Below are positions 47,640 through 56,420 of a stretch of 64,000 nucleotides of DNA, piece by piece; within the stretch, counting starts at the first letter, position 1, and every line of letters starts with the position of its first letter. The translations under genes and the position numbers were made by a program. The notes under the pieces were generated by a model. It made no database searches. It worked only from the letters and a program-made list of their open reading frames with translations, and was not told the origin of the DNA. The DNA comes from an uncultured Alphaproteobacteria bacterium. Its GTDB lineage: Bacteria; Pseudomonadota; Alphaproteobacteria; RF32; CAG-239. Location: contig CAKQLP010000002.1 in assembly GCA_934254675.1 (NCBI GenBank), positions 1-64,000 of the forward strand. Reading direction: 5' to 3'.

Positions 47640-49958
47640 TTGAGAGGATGTGTCCGCAAATTATATCAGAACGTGTTTATTCGTTTTGCTTTGCTTTTAT
47701 TATTGATTACTACGGTCGTTTATATTCTTGTCCCAAAGCCGGATTTGTACAACAAATACAGTTTTTCCAGCGCTGTTTATGATACAAACGGCAAACTGCT
47801 TAAACTCTCTTTGAGCAACGATGATAAATATCGATTGTTTGTTTCTTTGCAAAATGTTCCAATTGAAGCCCGTCAGGCTTTGTTATTATACGAAGATCAA
47901 TATTTTTATTATCATATCGGAGTTAATCCGTTTAGTCTATTTCGGGCAATTTTAGCAATGTCAAGCGGAGGAAGACGCCAAGGCGCGTCAACAATAACCA
48001 TGCAAGTGGCGCGCATTGTGTTTCAGATAAATTCAACCTCTTTTTTAGGAAAAATAGAGCAAATATTCCGTGCACTGCAAATTGAATTATTTTATAGCAA
48101 AAATGAAATTCTTGAAGCTTATTTTAATTTGGCGCCCTATGGTGGAAATATTGAAGGCATCGGGGCGGCGGCGTTAATCTATTTTCAACAAAACGCTGAT
48201 AAACTTAATTTACCACAGATTTTGGCATTGACAGTAATACCTCAAAATCCATCTAAACGTTCTTTGCTGACAGAGATTAATCGTAAACAGAATAGTGTTG
48301 CGTATCAAAGAATAAAAAATATATGGCTTGAAAAATATCAACATTCCCAAAATGAATATTTAAATCTTCCTTTGTCATCATCAGTATATTTGCCAGATAA
48401 CGCATCGCATTTTACTCGAAGAATGTTTGCCGCTTATCAGGGTGAAATAAAGACGACATTAAATCTGAATTATCAAAAAGATTTGGAAGACATTATTCGC
48501 CGATATGTGGCTGAACAACGGCAAAAAGGTGTGTTCAATGCATCAGCCCTATTGTTAGATAGTCAAGACATGTCTGTTTTGGCTTATGTCGGTTCAGCAG
48601 ATTTTTATAATAAAAACATTTCAGGACAAGTTGATGGTATAGTTGCCCGCCGTTCTCCCGGTTCAACGCTAAAACCCTTTGTTTATGCCTTAGCTTTGGA
48701 GCAGGGATTGATACATCCTTTGAGTATGCTTAAAGATGTTCCCAGCCGATATGGATTTTATTCTCCGGAAAATTTTGACCATACTTATTATGGTCTTTTA
48801 AATGCAACGAGAGCTTTGACATTAAGCAGAAATATTCCGGCGGTGGAACTTTTAATGCAAGTTGGTGAGAAAAATTTTTATGAATTGTTAAAAAAATGTG
48901 GGGTTAACTTGCCCAAAAAAGCGGATTATTATGGTTTAGCGATGGCATTGGGCGGTGTCGAGGTGTCCATGGAAAATTTAGCCTCAATGTATGCTATGCT
49001 TGCCAATAATGGAAAATTTTCAAACATTGTTTTTCTAAAAAGCGAAAGTGCGGATTTTCAGCAATTGTTATTGCCTGAAGCGGCTTTTCTAACACGTTAC
49101 ATGTTGTTTCAAAATGAAAGCATAGATAAAAATTTGTCAAAGTCCATTAAAAGAAAAGCTATTTCCGCCGCATGGAAAACCGGAACTTCGTTTAGTTATA
49201 AAGATGCTTGGACAGCAGGAATTTTTGGAAAATATGTGTTAGTTGTGTGGCTTGGTAATTTTAATGGAAAATCCAATTCTGCTTTTGTGGGTAGAAAACT
49301 GGCTGCGCCTTTATTCTTTAGGATAGCCAGAAGATTTATGGATAAGAATTTATTGTCGTCTTATAAAGACGAAACAGAATATTTAAATTTGGCTAAAGTT
49401 AAAGTTTGTCAGGATACGGGAGATTTAGCTACGGAATTTTGCTATAAAACAGTTGAAACCTATTTTATTCCCGGGGTGACTTCAATTAAAAATTCAAATA
49501 TTACCCGTTTGATTCCTATTGATAAAAAAAGCGGGTTGAGAGCTTGCCGACACACTCCGCCGCAAACGGAACTCAAAAGCTATAATTTTTGGCCGTCAGA
49601 GATATTGTCTGCATATCAAAAAGCTGGAATAAATTTGCAAAAACCGCCGGCGTTTAAAGAAAATTGTCAAAATGTGGAAGATTTTGTTCAAGGAACACCT
49701 CCAAAAATATTGAGACCATATAATGGAGAAAAAATTTTACTCAGTTCTTTGCAAGGCGGAAAAATTTTGGCTGAGGCGACTGTTGACGCGGATACTAATG
49801 AAGTTTACTGGTTTATAAATAACCGGTTATGCGGAGTTTCTAAAGCTAATGAAATTTATGAAATAACTCCTCCTCAATATGGTCGCTTAGAAGTTAAAGC
49901 CGTAGATGGCTTGGGGCGGCAGACAGCTGTTTCAATACAGATACAGTCATTAAATTAA
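47640..49958 (+). CDS. pbpC: Penicillin-binding protein 1C
   Basis: About 772 residues: a membrane anchor (about 12-32), GT51 glycosyltransferase with catalytic Glu85 (LLYEDQYFYYHIG) and RRQGASTITMQVAR, then a transpeptidase with SPGSTLKPF (SxxK), SRNIPA (SxN) and AAWKTGTSFSYKDAW (KTG). A C-terminal PBP1C-type Ig-like domain follows (about 680-772). It is coupled to the A2M gene. The start is uncertain: I take the TTG at 47640, five bases after GGGGA and just behind the A2M stop; a TTG at 47625 in the same frame lacks a ribosome-binding site. Both catalytic sites look intact. Confidence 0.93.
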   Translation: MRGCVRKLYQNVFIRFALLLLLITTVVYILVPKPDLYNKYSFSSAVYDTNGKLLKLSLSNDDKYRLFVSLQNVPIEARQALLLYEDQYFYYHIGVNPFSLFRAILAMSSGGRRQGASTITMQVARIVFQINSTSFLGKIEQIFRALQIELFYSKNEILEAYFNLAPYGGNIEGIGAAALIYFQQNADKLNLPQILALTVIPQNPSKRSLLTEINRKQNSVAYQRIKNIWLEKYQHSQNEYLNLPLSSSVYLPDNASHFTRRMFAAYQGEIKTTLNLNYQKDLEDIIRRYVAEQRQKGVFNASALLLDSQDMSVLAYVGSADFYNKNISGQVDGIVARRSPGSTLKPFVYALALEQGLIHPLSMLKDVPSRYGFYSPENFDHTYYGLLNATRALTLSRNIPAVELLMQVGEKNFYELLKKCGVNLPKKADYYGLAMALGGVEVSMENLASMYAMLANNGKFSNIVFLKSESADFQQLLLPEAAFLTRYMLFQNESIDKNLSKSIKRKAISAAWKTGTSFSYKDAWTAGIFGKYVLVVWLGNFNGKSNSAFVGRKLAAPLFFRIARRFMDKNLLSSYKDETEYLNLAKVKVCQDTGDLATEFCYKTVETYFIPGVTSIKNSNITRLIPIDKKSGLRACRHTPPQTELKSYNFWPSEILSAYQKAGINLQKPPAFKENCQNVEDFVQGTPPKILRPYNGEKILLSSLQGGKILAEATVDADTNEVYWFINNRLCGVSKANEIYEITPPQYGRLEVKAVDGLGRQTAVSIQIQSLN

Positions 49959-49989
49959 AAAAAGCTCCGGAGTTTTGTGACTCGGAGCT
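49956..49989 (-). terminator. Terminator of the 49996 gene
   Basis: On the minus strand AGCTCCG pairs with CGGAGCT and is followed by seven Ts; it lies directly beyond the stop of the small gene. Confidence 0.65.
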
Positions 49990-49995
49990 CTAAAA

Positions 49996-50397
49996 TTAAA
50001 ACACCTCTTGAACGCCGGAAGTGTAAATCACCTGTTCCGGAGAAAGGGTCTTGAGTTTCATTTTCTTTGCCACCACGTCGAGTAAATCTCTGGGAGGAGT
50101 TTTAACGTAAAGTGACGAAGAAAGTTCAAATAGAGTTTGTTTGATAAAATCTATTTGATGCTGTACATTTTTGGAAGGTTGCAAATCATTCAACTTTTTC
50201 AAATACTTAGTCAAGATTTTGGCAAAGTCGTTTTTGTCATCCGTGTGAAAAGCCAGAATGTTCACGGTGTTATCTTCAGAACGCACCGTACCCAGCCAAA
50301 TAAAATCACATTGTGTCGGGAGAGAGGTATCAGGAACCATTAATGTTCCGACAAACGTGACTAAATGTTTTGTGTTGTTAGGACCTTTTACTTCCAT
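49996..50397 (-). CDS. Hypothetical small soluble protein
   Basis: A 133-aa protein of unknown family. The first half is beta-rich (KHLVTFVGTLMVPDTSLP, FIWLGTVRSEDNTVNILAF), and the second is helical with a Lys-rich surface (FAKILTKYLKKLNDLQ). No signal, membrane helix or obvious ribosome-binding site; the leader is A/T-rich. It is isolated between pbpC and the MacB-type exporter, with terminators on either side. It is a plausible cytoplasmic protein, not further assignable. Confidence 0.6.
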   Translation of the reverse strand: MEVKGPNNTKHLVTFVGTLMVPDTSLPTQCDFIWLGTVRSEDNTVNILAFHTDDKNDFAKILTKYLKKLNDLQPSKNVQHQIDFIKQTLFELSSSLYVKTPPRDLLDVVAKKMKLKTLSPEQVIYTSGVQEVF

Positions 50398-50533
50398 AAA
50401 AAATAATTTAGCAGGCGTTTATCTTTAAATGAATACGTTTGCCTAAAGCGTATCAGACATAATAAAAAACAAAAATATAAAATATTGAGCATAAATTAAC
50501 TGAAAAATATATTTTTGTCAATAAGCTAAGTCA

Positions 50534-50565
50534 TAAAAAAAATGCCAGAGACTGACATTTTTTTT
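50534..50565 (-). terminator. Terminator of the MacAB-type operon
   Basis: AATG-CAG and CTG-CATT pair around AGA with A- and T-runs on either side, just beyond the stop of the permease gene. Confidence 0.55.
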
Positions 50566-50569
50566 ACAA

Positions 50570-51799
50570 TTATTCATAGCGCAAAGCATTAATCGGATTT
50601 AATAAAGAAGCTTTGTAGGCTGGAAAAAAGCCAAACAGCAAACCGACAATGCCGGAAAAACTAAATGGCAATATTACATAAAATGTTGATATTGCCGCGG
50701 AAAGCGATGTCAGTTTCGGCAGAATATATACTCCGGAAACACCAATTATCACTCCGATTAAACCACCGATTAAAGACAAAATCAGTGCTTCCATTAAAAA
50801 CTGCAAGCGAATATCCCAACGTTTTGCGCCAATAGCCATACGAATGCCTATTTCTCTGGTGCGTTCGGTTACGGAAACAAGCATAATATTCATAATGCCA
50901 ATGCCGCCCACAAGCAACGATATGGAAGCTATTGAGCCCAGCAGAATAGTCATGATTTTGGTGGAATTTTGCATCATTTCCATAAATTGAGTTAAGTTCA
51001 TAATGGTAAAATCATCATCTTTGGTCAGCCCGAGATTATGGCGTTGGCGCAAAAGTGCGGTAATTTCATCTTGCGATGTGTAGGTGCTTTCGGCATCATA
51101 GGCCTGTAACATCAGCATATTCACCATATCCGGAAATTGTGTGCCGGAAATCTTTTTTTGCACGGTGCTGAGCGGCAAATAGACCATATCGTCCTGATCT
51201 TGCCCCGGACCGCTTTGTCCGCGGGTGGTGAGTGCGCCGATAACGGTGAACGGCAGACCTTTAATTCGAATTGTTTTTCCCAGCGGGTCAATATCGCCGA
51301 ACAACTCTTTAACCACAGTCTGACCGAGAATGGCTACTTTGTTTGCGTTTTTTACATCAGCGTCCGAAAAATCGCGCCCGAAAGCCAATTCCCATTCTTT
51401 AATTTCAAAATAGCGGTTGTCTGTTCCCACAATATTTGTGGCCCAGTTTGTGTTGCCATAAACAATTTGTCCGCTGTCGTTGACTACCGGTACGGCCAGA
51501 TGAATAGCCGGAATTTTATTTTGAATGGCATCGGCATCGCCGTTTTTTAAGGTTGGTTGCGAGCCGTGTCCCATTCTTGCGCCGCCGGAAGTCGATGAGC
51601 CGGAGCGAATCATAATCAAATTTGTTCCCATACTGCGCATTTCTTTTTGAATGGAAAGCTGTGCGCCGTTACCGATGGCCAACATCACAATCACGGCGGC
51701 CACACCGATGATTATGCCCAAACTGGTTAAAACCGAGCGCATTTTGTTGGCCTGAATTGCCCGAATGGCTATTTTATAAATTGTTTTTAATTCAATCAT
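50570..51799 (-). CDS. MacB-type ABC exporter permease
   Basis: This 409-aa protein has one N-terminal membrane helix (SVLTSLGIIIGVAAVIVMLAIGNG), a large periplasmic domain (about 45-275, MacB-PCD type) and three C-terminal helices with the FtsX motif (ISLLVGGIGIMNIMLVSVTERTREIGIRMAIGA). It works with the preceding ATPase (four-base overlap, ATGA) and the adaptor; unlike E. coli MacB, the ATPase is a separate protein. Such mechanotransmission exporters push peptides, lipoproteins or macrolides through a TolC-type channel, which is not in this window. Substrate unknown. Confidence 0.93.
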   Translation of the reverse strand: MIELKTIYKIAIRAIQANKMRSVLTSLGIIIGVAAVIVMLAIGNGAQLSIQKEMRSMGTNLIMIRSGSSTSGGARMGHGSQPTLKNGDADAIQNKIPAIHLAVPVVNDSGQIVYGNTNWATNIVGTDNRYFEIKEWELAFGRDFSDADVKNANKVAILGQTVVKELFGDIDPLGKTIRIKGLPFTVIGALTTRGQSGPGQDQDDMVYLPLSTVQKKISGTQFPDMVNMLMLQAYDAESTYTSQDEITALLRQRHNLGLTKDDDFTIMNLTQFMEMMQNSTKIMTILLGSIASISLLVGGIGIMNIMLVSVTERTREIGIRMAIGAKRWDIRLQFLMEALILSLIGGLIGVIIGVSGVYILPKLTSLSAAISTFYVILPFSFSGIVGLLFGFFPAYKASLLNPINALRYE

Positions 51800-52500
51800 T
51801 TTTGAGTTCTTTTCTGGTTTATAATGTCGGAATGAATTTCGCCGTCAACAATTTTGATGATACGTTTGGCGAATAAGGCGATATCTTCTTCGTGGGTTAC
51901 AAGAATTATGGTGCGGTGTAAATTTTCATTAAGTTTGCTAAACAAATCCATAATTTCCACACTCATTTTGGTGTCAAGATTTCCTGTCGGTTCATCGGCA
52001 AAAATAATCGGAGCTTCATTAACAATGGCGCGAGCTATGGCCACGCGCTGTTGTTGTCCGCCGGAAAGTTGGTTGGGTTGATGGTGCATACGCTCATGCA
52101 AGCCAACGCTGTTCAAGGCTTTTTCGGCGCGTTCTTTACGTTCTTTATCGTCTATTCCGGCATAAATCATTGGTAATTCAACATTTTCAAGAGCCGAAGT
52201 GCGTGAAAGCAAGTTAAAACCTTGAAAGACAAATCCGATTTTACGATTGCGGATTTCGGCCAGTTCATCACCGCTTAAATGTTCGATGTTTTCGCCATCT
52301 AAAACATATTCACCTGAAGTTGGGGTGTCCAAACAGCCCAAAATGTTCATCAATGTTGACTTTCCCGAGCCGGAAGGCCCCATAATAGCCACAAATTCAC
52401 CGGCTTTAATCTCTAGATTTATTCCTTTCAAAATCTCTAAATCAAAACCATCCAAAGGATAACTTTTATGAATATTTTTCAGTTGTATCAGCGGGTTCAT
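51796..52500 (-). CDS. ABC transporter ATPase (MacB/LolD type)
   Basis: This 234-aa ATPase has Walker A GPSGSGKS near 41-48, the Q-loop FVFQGFNLL, the signature LSGGQQQRVAIARAI, Walker B IIFADEPTGNLD and the H-loop LVTHEEDIA; all are intact. The sequence is closest to the LolD/MacB ATPases that power FtsX-fold permeases. It is in the middle of the adaptor-ATPase-permease operon; its ATG overlaps the adaptor stop by one base and its own stop overlaps the permease start by four. Confidence 0.94.
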   Translation of the reverse strand: MNPLIQLKNIHKSYPLDGFDLEILKGINLEIKAGEFVAIMGPSGSGKSTLMNILGCLDTPTSGEYVLDGENIEHLSGDELAEIRNRKIGFVFQGFNLLSRTSALENVELPMIYAGIDDKERKERAEKALNSVGLHERMHHQPNQLSGGQQQRVAIARAIVNEAPIIFADEPTGNLDTKMSVEIMDLFSKLNENLHRTIILVTHEEDIALFAKRIIKIVDGEIHSDIINQKRTQK

Positions 52501-53654
52501 CAGTGAGGCATCCTAAATTTCATTTTTTTGGCGTCAGCGGCGGAAGTTTCTTTAGAAACAATAACTTCATCACCGATTTTTAAGGAACTTTCTAAAATTT
52601 GCGTGTTATCATCGTCGCTTACTCCGATTTTTACGGTGACGCGTTCCGGTCTGCCGTTTTTAATAATCCAAACTCCGCGGTCTTTATAGCGTTTGGCCTT
52701 GTCGCTGTCGTCGATATAAAAACGCAAAGCTTGGTTAGGAACAAGCATCACGTTTTTTTCTTCGGCGGTAATAATTTCAACATTGGCGGTCATTCCCGGT
52801 TTTAATTTCAAATCGGTGTTATCTATGCCGATAACCACTGTATAAGTTACCACATTTGAGGTAGTGATGGCTTCGTTGCGAACTTGAGTTACTGTGCCGT
52901 AAAAATAATCGTCAGCATAGCTGTCAACTGTGAAACGCACTTGTTGACCTTCTTTGACTTTGGCAATATCCGCTTCAACAACCGAGGCTTCAATTTGCAT
53001 TTTGGTTAAGTCTTCGGCCACCGAAAAAATTTCAGGCGTTTCAAAACTTGCCGCCACGGTTTGTCCGACTTCCACGGATTTAGAAATGACAATGCCGTCA
53101 ACCGGAGCTTTAATTTCAGTATAAGAAAGTTCGGTTTGCGCCGAATTTAAGGAAGCTTGCGCTTGTTTGACCTGCGCTTGTTCCAGTGCCAATTGAGCCA
53201 CGGAATTGTCATAGTCACGCTCGGCCGCCTCCAAGTCTTTTTCGGTGGAATATTTGGAAGCGTTCAGTTTGGAAATGCGATTTAAGGCTTTTTTATAGTA
53301 TTTAATGTTGTTTTCTTCAACGGCGACCTGTGCTTTGGCTATGTCCAAAGCGGCTTCACGCTGTTGGACAGTGGCTTTGGCGTTTTCTTGGTCAATCAGG
53401 GCTAAGAGTTGTCCCTTTTTAACAACAGAGTTATAATCGACATAAATTTCAGCAATGCGTCCCGAAGCCTGAGAACCGACAGAAACTGTGGAAAGCGGAT
53501 TGATTGTGCCGGAAGCGGTTATGCTCTCCATAATGTCACCATTTTCAATTTTTTGCGTTTTATAAACCATACTGTCGGTATCGCGGTTCATAAGTTTATA
53601 ACTGACACTCACAATAATCAGCAGGGCAGTGCCGTAAATCAAGTACTTTTTCAT
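52500..53654 (-). CDS. MacA-type periplasmic adaptor protein
   Basis: This 384-aa membrane-fusion protein has an N-terminal anchor (about 4-20), a lipoyl/barrel-sandwich half (TVSVGSQASGRIAEIYVDYNSVVKKGQLLALID) and an alpha-helical hairpin (about 95-165). A second lipoyl half (IKAPVDGIVISKSVEVGQTV) and beta-barrel domains follow (KPGMTANVEI). It bridges the MacB-type transporter to an outer-membrane channel. First gene of its operon; the ATG follows AAAGGT. The 225-base gap upstream holds A/T-rich sequence and presumably the promoter. Confidence 0.92.
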   Translation of the reverse strand: MKKYLIYGTALLIIVSVSYKLMNRDTDSMVYKTQKIENGDIMESITASGTINPLSTVSVGSQASGRIAEIYVDYNSVVKKGQLLALIDQENAKATVQQREAALDIAKAQVAVEENNIKYYKKALNRISKLNASKYSTEKDLEAAERDYDNSVAQLALEQAQVKQAQASLNSAQTELSYTEIKAPVDGIVISKSVEVGQTVAASFETPEIFSVAEDLTKMQIEASVVEADIAKVKEGQQVRFTVDSYADDYFYGTVTQVRNEAITTSNVVTYTVVIGIDNTDLKLKPGMTANVEIITAEEKNVMLVPNQALRFYIDDSDKAKRYKDRGVWIIKNGRPERVTVKIGVSDDDNTQILESSLKIGDEVIVSKETSAADAKKMKFRMPH

Positions 53655-53894
53655 TTTATAACCTTTCGCTTAATAATTAAGGTTCAATATAAAAAATAAT
53701 TTGTAAAAAATCCATATTTTTTGTGGCGTAATCACTAAAAATATGTGCAAAAAATGGTATGGAAAAAAATGGAATATATCAGTTTATTAACATTGCGGTG
53801 TGCTGGTATTAAAAAAAAGGCTTTATTTTTTTGATTTTTCTGTTATATATAAATCGGTTAAAGTGTAACCCTGTCTTATTTGAGGAATAATTTT

Positions 53895-55154
53895 TTGAAA
53901 AAACTTTTGAAGAAAAATAAGTTCAAATTTAAGAAACAAAAGGTTCTTTATGCGGAAAAGAAGCCTTTTTTGGCTGATAAGGAAATTATATTCCGTAGCA
54001 ACGGAAGAGCTAAAGTATTTAATATTTCTCACCGTTTACAAGTGTTTGCGTTGATGCTGTTTGCGGCGGTTTTTGCGTGGTCGGGTTATAATTATTATTT
54101 TTATCACGTTTCGGCAAAAATTATTCATCACAAAGATAAAGAACTGGGAAAAACACGCGACGCTTATATTGATTTGATGTCTGACGTGACGGCTTTGCAA
54201 AATAATTTGAAAAATGTGGTTTCTTCAATTGATGAAGCCGGAGATGGTCTGAAAGAAATAGAAAATTATAAAGAAAAAGCAATGGTTGTTGAAGATAAAA
54301 TTAAACAAATTGCCGATTCTGAAAGTTGGATTGACGCCGATAAGGTAGAAGAAAAAGTGACCAAAAAAGAAGCGTTGTTGCAAAAAGATTTGGTGCAGAC
54401 CGAAAATAACCAACTAAAACAAAAAATAGAAGAATTGGGCGGTAAAATCACCAATTTGCAAGAAACCGTAAAAGGATTGGAAACAGCTGAAATCGCTATT
54501 TTAGATAAAATTCATAAACTTTCAGGTCGGGAAATTGAGCAAATTAAAAGTTCTTTGACGCAAATTAATAAATCACTTAAAGATAAAAATCGTTATTTTA
54601 ATCCGCTTTCAAACATTAAAGAAGGTAAGGGCGGGGCTTTTGAGCCGGCGCAAGGCATGAAAATTGAAAATAAAGAATTGCTAAAAAAAATGTCGGCGAC
54701 TTTTCAACAAATAGATACATTAGAAAATTATAAGCGGGCAATGAAAAACGTGCCGCTGGGAAAACCGGTTTACCGCTATCAATTAAGTTCATCTTATGGC
54801 ACGCGTCAAGACCCGTTTAAGGCTTATTTGGCTAACCATAAGGGCTTGGATATGCGGGCGGCGGCGGGCAGTCGTATTTCCGCTCAGGCCGCCGGTAAGG
54901 TAACATCGGCCGGATATCAAAAAAACGGCTATGGCAATTTGGTGGTGGTTGACCACGGCAATGGTTTTGTGACAAAATATGCACATATGCGCAAAATTTA
55001 TGTTAAAACAGGGGACAAAGTGGCTTATAATCAAGCTTTGGGTGAAGTCGGACGCACCGGCCGCGCCACAGGAAATCATTTGCACTATGAAGTATTGTAT
55101 CGTGGGGCAAATGTGAATCCGGCTGCTTTTATAACCTTGAACAGCCTGAATTAA
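53895..55154 (+). CDS. Membrane-anchored M23 peptidase of the bactofilin operon
   Basis: About 419 residues. A basic cytoplasmic start, then one membrane helix (about 50-70), a long periplasmic coiled coil (about 80-240) and a LytM domain with HKGLD, KYAHM and GNHLHYE, so all zinc ligands are present. Peptidases of this type sit next to bactofilins in Alphaproteobacteria, where the bactofilin positions them to shape the cell wall (as LmdC with BacA). I place the start at the TTG at 53895, nine bases after GAGG; a TTG at 53880 in the same frame has no ribosome-binding site. The bactofilin gene follows after 10 bases. Confidence 0.9.
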   Translation: MKKLLKKNKFKFKKQKVLYAEKKPFLADKEIIFRSNGRAKVFNISHRLQVFALMLFAAVFAWSGYNYYFYHVSAKIIHHKDKELGKTRDAYIDLMSDVTALQNNLKNVVSSIDEAGDGLKEIENYKEKAMVVEDKIKQIADSESWIDADKVEEKVTKKEALLQKDLVQTENNQLKQKIEELGGKITNLQETVKGLETAEIAILDKIHKLSGREIEQIKSSLTQINKSLKDKNRYFNPLSNIKEGKGGAFEPAQGMKIENKELLKKMSATFQQIDTLENYKRAMKNVPLGKPVYRYQLSSSYGTRQDPFKAYLANHKGLDMRAAAGSRISAQAAGKVTSAGYQKNGYGNLVVVDHGNGFVTKYAHMRKIYVKTGDKVAYNQALGEVGRTGRATGNHLHYEVLYRGANVNPAAFITLNSLN

Positions 55155-55164
55155 GGAGATTGAA

Positions 55165-55662
55165 ATGAGAAGTTTAAAACGTTTAATTTATTTGAAAATA
55201 GCTCGAATGAGCAGGGGCTCCAATACTCCTGTGCCAAGCATTATCAGCTGTGACACCAAAATAAAAGGCGATATCTGGGGCGGTGACACAATTCATATTG
55301 ACGGCAAATTAGAAGGCAATATCATGTGCAATGAAGTGATTATCGGCACGCGCGGCTATATTGTGGGCGACATCAAAGCCAAATCATTGAGTGTTTATGG
55401 CACAGTTAACGGCATTATCGACACGGATGAACTGTTTATAGCCAACAACGCGCGTTTAATTGGAAACGCTTATTACAATAAAATTGCTTTGGAGCCCGGA
55501 GCGTATATTGAAGGCAATTGCATGCCGCGTTCACGTCGTCCGGAAGCGCAGCCGAGACCATCTGTCAGCCAAGCGCAAGCAAAAGCGCAAGAACAGCCAA
55601 AAACAGAGCCGAAGCCGACTGAAAGCAAAACAGTAGAAACTTCGTTAAAAGCTGTGAAATAA
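55165..55662 (+). CDS. Bactofilin (polymer-forming cytoskeletal protein)
   Basis: This 165-aa protein has a central right-handed beta-helix domain (about residues 25-115) with the bactofilin pattern IKGDIWGGDTIHIDGKLEGNI and KSLSVYGTVNGIIDTDELF. It is flanked by a basic N terminus and a Pro/Gln/Lys-rich tail. It polymerises without nucleotides on the inner membrane and localises wall enzymes, here most likely the M23 protein encoded upstream. AAGGAG precedes the ATG. Its stop overlaps the smpB start (TAATG). Confidence 0.94.
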   Translation: MRSLKRLIYLKIARMSRGSNTPVPSIISCDTKIKGDIWGGDTIHIDGKLEGNIMCNEVIIGTRGYIVGDIKAKSLSVYGTVNGIIDTDELFIANNARLIGNAYYNKIALEPGAYIEGNCMPRSRRPEAQPRPSVSQAQAKAQEQPKTEPKPTESKTVETSLKAVK

Positions 55663-56141
55663 TGGCGGGAAAAAGTAAAAAAGCGGATTATATTTCTACC
55701 GGTCAGGTGGCGCAAAACCGACGGGCGCATTTTGATTATATCATAGACGAAGTTTTTCAGGCCGGTTTGGTTTTAACCGGAACAGAGGTTAAATCACTGC
55801 GCTTGGGGCACGCCAATATCAATGACGCTTATGGCATTGTTGAAAAAGGCGAACTATATATGTCTAACATTTTTATTGCCGAATATGTTAATAAAGGATA
55901 TGAAAGCCACGTTGAACGACGTAACCGCAAATTGTTGCTTCATCATAAAGAAATTGTAAAAATTCAAAATTCTTTAGCGAGAAAAGGCACGACCTTGATT
56001 GCCATGAAACTATATTTTGACAATCATGGCAGAGCAAAGTTGGAAATAGGTTTGGGACGGGGTAAAAAGCTTTATGATAAACGGGAAACGGCGAAGGAGC
56101 GTGATTGGAATCGTGAAAAATCTCGGTTGATGGCTCATTAA
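55662..56141 (+). CDS. smpB: SsrA-binding protein
   Basis: This 159-aa tmRNA cofactor for rescue of stalled ribosomes has an OB-fold core with NRRAHFDYIIDEVFQAGLVLTG, TEVKSLRLGHANI, YMSNIFIAEY and the conserved RNA-binding segments HVERRNRKLLLHHKEI and GLGRGKKLYDKRET. The C-terminal KERDWNREKSRLM helix mimics the anticodon stem. Length is normal. It is the last gene of the M23-bactofilin-smpB unit, followed by a terminator. No ssrA gene is visible nearby. Confidence 0.96.
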   Translation: MAGKSKKADYISTGQVAQNRRAHFDYIIDEVFQAGLVLTGTEVKSLRLGHANINDAYGIVEKGELYMSNIFIAEYVNKGYESHVERRNRKLLLHHKEIVKIQNSLARKGTTLIAMKLYFDNHGRAKLEIGLGRGKKLYDKRETAKERDWNREKSRLMAH

Positions 56142-56170
56142 TGTTTTTGAGAAAACAATATTTTAATTTA

Positions 56171-56205
56171 AGGGGATAAACTTGTTTGGTTTATTTCCTT
56201 TTTTT
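56171..56205 (+). terminator. Terminator of the smpB operon
   Basis: AGGGGATAAAC pairs with GTTTATTTCCTT (G-T pairs allowed) around TTGTTTG, followed by a run of Ts. The next 75 bases hold nothing I recognise. Confidence 0.65.
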
Positions 56206-56280
56206 GTTAAGCGCGGGCTGAGAAAATACTGCCGTTGAAATGTTTTAGAATCAGCAAACAAATTGGTTGGCTGAAAACAT

Positions 56281-56318
56281 AAAAAAAGAAACGTCCAAGT
56301 TAGGAGCAAGGACGTTTC
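56281..56318 (-). terminator. Terminator of prepilin 2
   Basis: GAAACGTCC and GGACGTTTC pair perfectly, followed by seven Ts on the minus strand. It forms the last part of the structured 3' element. Confidence 0.85.
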
Positions 56319-56420
56319 GGAGAAAAACCGCCGTAATGAGAGTGAAAACCGGCGATTATCGGAAAAGCCGAACGATTGAAACCCAAAGGTTTCTATAACC
56401 GTTAAGCTTTTCCAAACTCA
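56281..56420 (-). ncRNA. Structured 3' element behind prepilin 2 (copy A)
   Basis: Starting at the pilin stop and reading the minus strand there are three structural parts. First is a long hairpin GGAAAAGC...GCTTTTCC enclosing AACG/CGTT and GAAACC/GGTTTC. Second is CGCCG...CGGCG whose loop contains ACTCTCATT. Third is the terminator hairpin GAAACGTCC/GGACGTTTC with GCTCCTAACT in its loop and seven Ts. Copy B behind prepilin 3 keeps the same order, loop and terminator but has different stem sequences. TTTTTCTCC between parts two and three is complementary to the GGAGAAAAA ribosome-binding region of prepilin 3. It may be a structured UTR or a released small RNA; no known family is recognised. 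Confidence 0.65.

Noticed and set aside
56206..56280. tmRNA (ssrA) downstream of smpB
   Set aside because: No tRNA-like ends or tag reading frame; the stretch between the two terminators is only 75 bases.
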